Assembly (NCBI GenBank): GCA_008933765.1
Contig: WBUK01000004.1
Coordinates: 152,703-216,702 of the forward strand
Source: Ignavibacteriaceae bacterium
Lineage (GTDB): Bacteria; Bacteroidota; Ignavibacteria; Ignavibacteriales; Ignavibacteriaceae
Reading direction: 5' to 3'
DNA: 64,000 nt
Made by a program: the position numbers and the translations under genes
The notes under the pieces: generated by a model
Database searches by the model: none
What the model was told of the DNA's origin: nothing
Seen by the model: the letters and a program-made list of their open reading frames with translations, nothing else
Part shown: piece after piece, positions 62,690 to 64,000 of the stretch
Position numbering within the stretch: the first letter of the stretch is position 1
How the letters are laid out: every line of letters begins with the position of its first letter

Positions 62690-63622
62690 TCAACGGGCGG
62701 AATCTACACACGCTGCTATGCCCGCGGCGTAGGGGGTAGGTGAAAAGTTAAACGCTTTCATAAATTTACTGCTGTTGAAGATATAGTCGTATTTTGTTTG
62801 GTAGGTCATTTCAACCATTTCCATAACAGTGGGTTGAAAGATGCCGGCGAGGCGCAGCATTGCGTTACCGAGCACCTGAATTTTGGGTTCGACCCCAAGC
62901 AGCCCGGCTGTTAATCGCACCATTTCCTCTGCTGTTATTTTGTGGGTGTCGGTGGGTGCGTGCCAGACTTGGTTGTAGGCATCGGGCGTGTTTCCCACCA
63001 TTGCGGTTGCTTTGGCTGCATCGGGGGTGTATGTGAAAGAGTGAATTGCCGCCGGATTGTTCATCCACATCGCCTTTTTACCTTTTACCATGTTGTTCAG
63101 AACAAGCAGGTTATAGAGCGAGCTTCCCACCCGAGGCCCATAGAAATCAGCCGCTTTAACCACGGCAGCCTGCAAATTCCCTTTCGTATATTCATCGTTG
63201 AGCCGGATGTTAAGCTTCGCCCGCACTTCTCCTTTTTTACTGCACGGATTTAAGGGGGTTTCTTCGGTCATTTCGCCCTCAACTTTTCCGTAGGAATAAA
63301 CATTATCGAAAAAAACGAGCTTTGCTCCCTCTTCTTTGCACGCAGAAAGCACATTTTCAAGCACGATGCCCCACTGCTGTTGCCAGACTTTGGCTGAATA
63401 TTTAAGTCCGGCTACCAGATATACAATTTCTGAGCCTTTAACGGCAGCGCGGGTTGACTCTTTATTCAAGAGATCGAACTTGAGAACCCGGTCAGTTTCG
63501 TTAATTTTTTTGGGATTTCTGGCAGCAATTCTGATTTTATCGGTATAGGCGGTAAGTTCCCTCGCCAAAGGTTCGCCGATAGCGCCCCCGCCACCGAGAA
63601 TTGTCTGATATTTTTCCGACAT
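62690..63622 (-). CDS. NAD(P)-dependent epimerase/dehydratase (extended SDR)
   Basis: 310 residues. The N-terminal nucleotide-binding loop is TILGGGGAIGEPLARELTAY. EIVYLVAGLKYS, VFFDNVYSYGKVEG (YxxxK-like region) and AAVVKAADFYGP follow the NAD-dependent epimerase family used on nucleotide sugars or quinone-type substrates. IHSFTYTPDAAKATAMVG is the usual downstream block. Exact substrate unknown; it stands alone. Confidence 0.88.
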   Translation of the reverse strand: MSEKYQTILGGGGAIGEPLARELTAYTDKIRIAARNPKKINETDRVLKFDLLNKESTRAAVKGSEIVYLVAGLKYSAKVWQQQWGIVLENVLSACKEEGAKLVFFDNVYSYGKVEGEMTEETPLNPCSKKGEVRAKLNIRLNDEYTKGNLQAAVVKAADFYGPRVGSSLYNLLVLNNMVKGKKAMWMNNPAAIHSFTYTPDAAKATAMVGNTPDAYNQVWHAPTDTHKITAEEMVRLTAGLLGVEPKIQVLGNAMLRLAGIFQPTVMEMVEMTYQTKYDYIFNSSKFMKAFNFSPTPYAAGIAACVDSAR

Positions 63623-64000
63623 TTGCGATTCCTGTTTGTATTGTTGTTAGTTTGGTATAATTAAACCCTGAACACCGTCTGTTCGATTGGATAACTCACC
63701 CGAATTCTTGACTTTTTTGTTTGCACAATACACAAAAATGACAAATAAAGGAAGTGTCGCCCGGGTTTAATTTCTGCCGTTTTTCTGAAATTGGTTAAGC
63801 GAAAATAAGCCCCTCCACCGATAGAAAGCCCTGCACTTTTGAAGACCGGTAAAAAAATGATATAAACGGTGAGTTTTTAATCAAAATTGATTCTTCCTGA
63901 AGCCGGCACTTCCGCCGGTTATCAAACAAATACACTTACACAAAAAAACAACCGGCCACAAAAAACACCGCCGAGGCAAACCCCTACCCCACTCCACTAC
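63623..64000. other. Intergenic end of window
   Basis: No gene is supported. A GCCGGC..GCCGGT inverted pair occurs near 63903-63920 without a T-run. Confidence 0.5.

Overview
The window looks like part of a chromosome from the Ignavibacteria/Chlorobi side of the Bacteroidota. Three large secreted proteins end in the type IX secretion sorting domain with the NYPNPFNP signature. There are BNR/Sortilin-like repeat proteins and beta-barrel outer-membrane proteins, and one aromatic-pathway enzyme is a DAHP synthase with a C-terminal chorismate mutase, as in Bacteroidota. No tRNA, rRNA, CRISPR array or transposase gene was recognised.

Layout. 1-28 kb is mostly ordinary metabolism and surface biology: an M14 carboxypeptidase cut by the window edge, YccF, a RecQ-phosphoribosyltransferase fusion overlapping a DprA-like gene, HflX, BNR and Kelch-like exported proteins, a methyltransferase/glycosyltransferase pair, a Cys-rich YHS protein, an ATP-grasp protein, a putative structured small RNA, and two alpha-glucan enzymes (an exported GH13 amylase and a GlgX-type debranching enzyme). 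28-46 kb is a defence-like island, almost all on the minus strand: (i) a tightly coupled trio of DNA methyltransferase, dual-GHKL ATPase/histidine kinase and receiver protein; (ii) a hypervariable-looking repeat membrane protein; (iii) a GIY-YIG helicase with a two-gene adenine methyltransferase; (iv) a DUF932-like protein, a UPF1-like helicase fused to a DUF559/Vsr-like nuclease, and a membrane-anchored coiled-coil repeat protein. Module (iv) lies between two near-identical 222-bp direct repeats that each carry the 5' end and upstream region of the methyltransferase gene. 46-54 kb returns to housekeeping: a PQQ-type sugar dehydrogenase, TIGR01777 epimerase, HAD phosphatase, two tiny membrane proteins, tyrA, then DAHP synthase-chorismate mutase preceded by an aromatic leader peptide and attenuator, and a TraB/GumN protein. 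55-60.5 kb is a second small defence-like cluster: an HD phosphohydrolase, a YwgA-like partner, a PIN/coiled-coil/DUF4435-like fusion and a decayed restriction-helicase tail. The window ends with a lipoprotein, a winged-helix regulator beside a perfect palindrome, and an NAD(P)-dependent epimerase.

The strongest new-looking signals are three. First, a transcription attenuator built on a Tyr/Phe/Trp-rich leader peptide in a lineage where such control is little documented. Second, the methyltransferase / MORC-like ATPase-kinase / receiver operon, which joins a complete two-component phosphorelay to a modification enzyme. Third, the direct-repeat-bounded helicase-nuclease module. A recurring habit of this sequence is the short local duplication of gene ends together with their stop or start codons.
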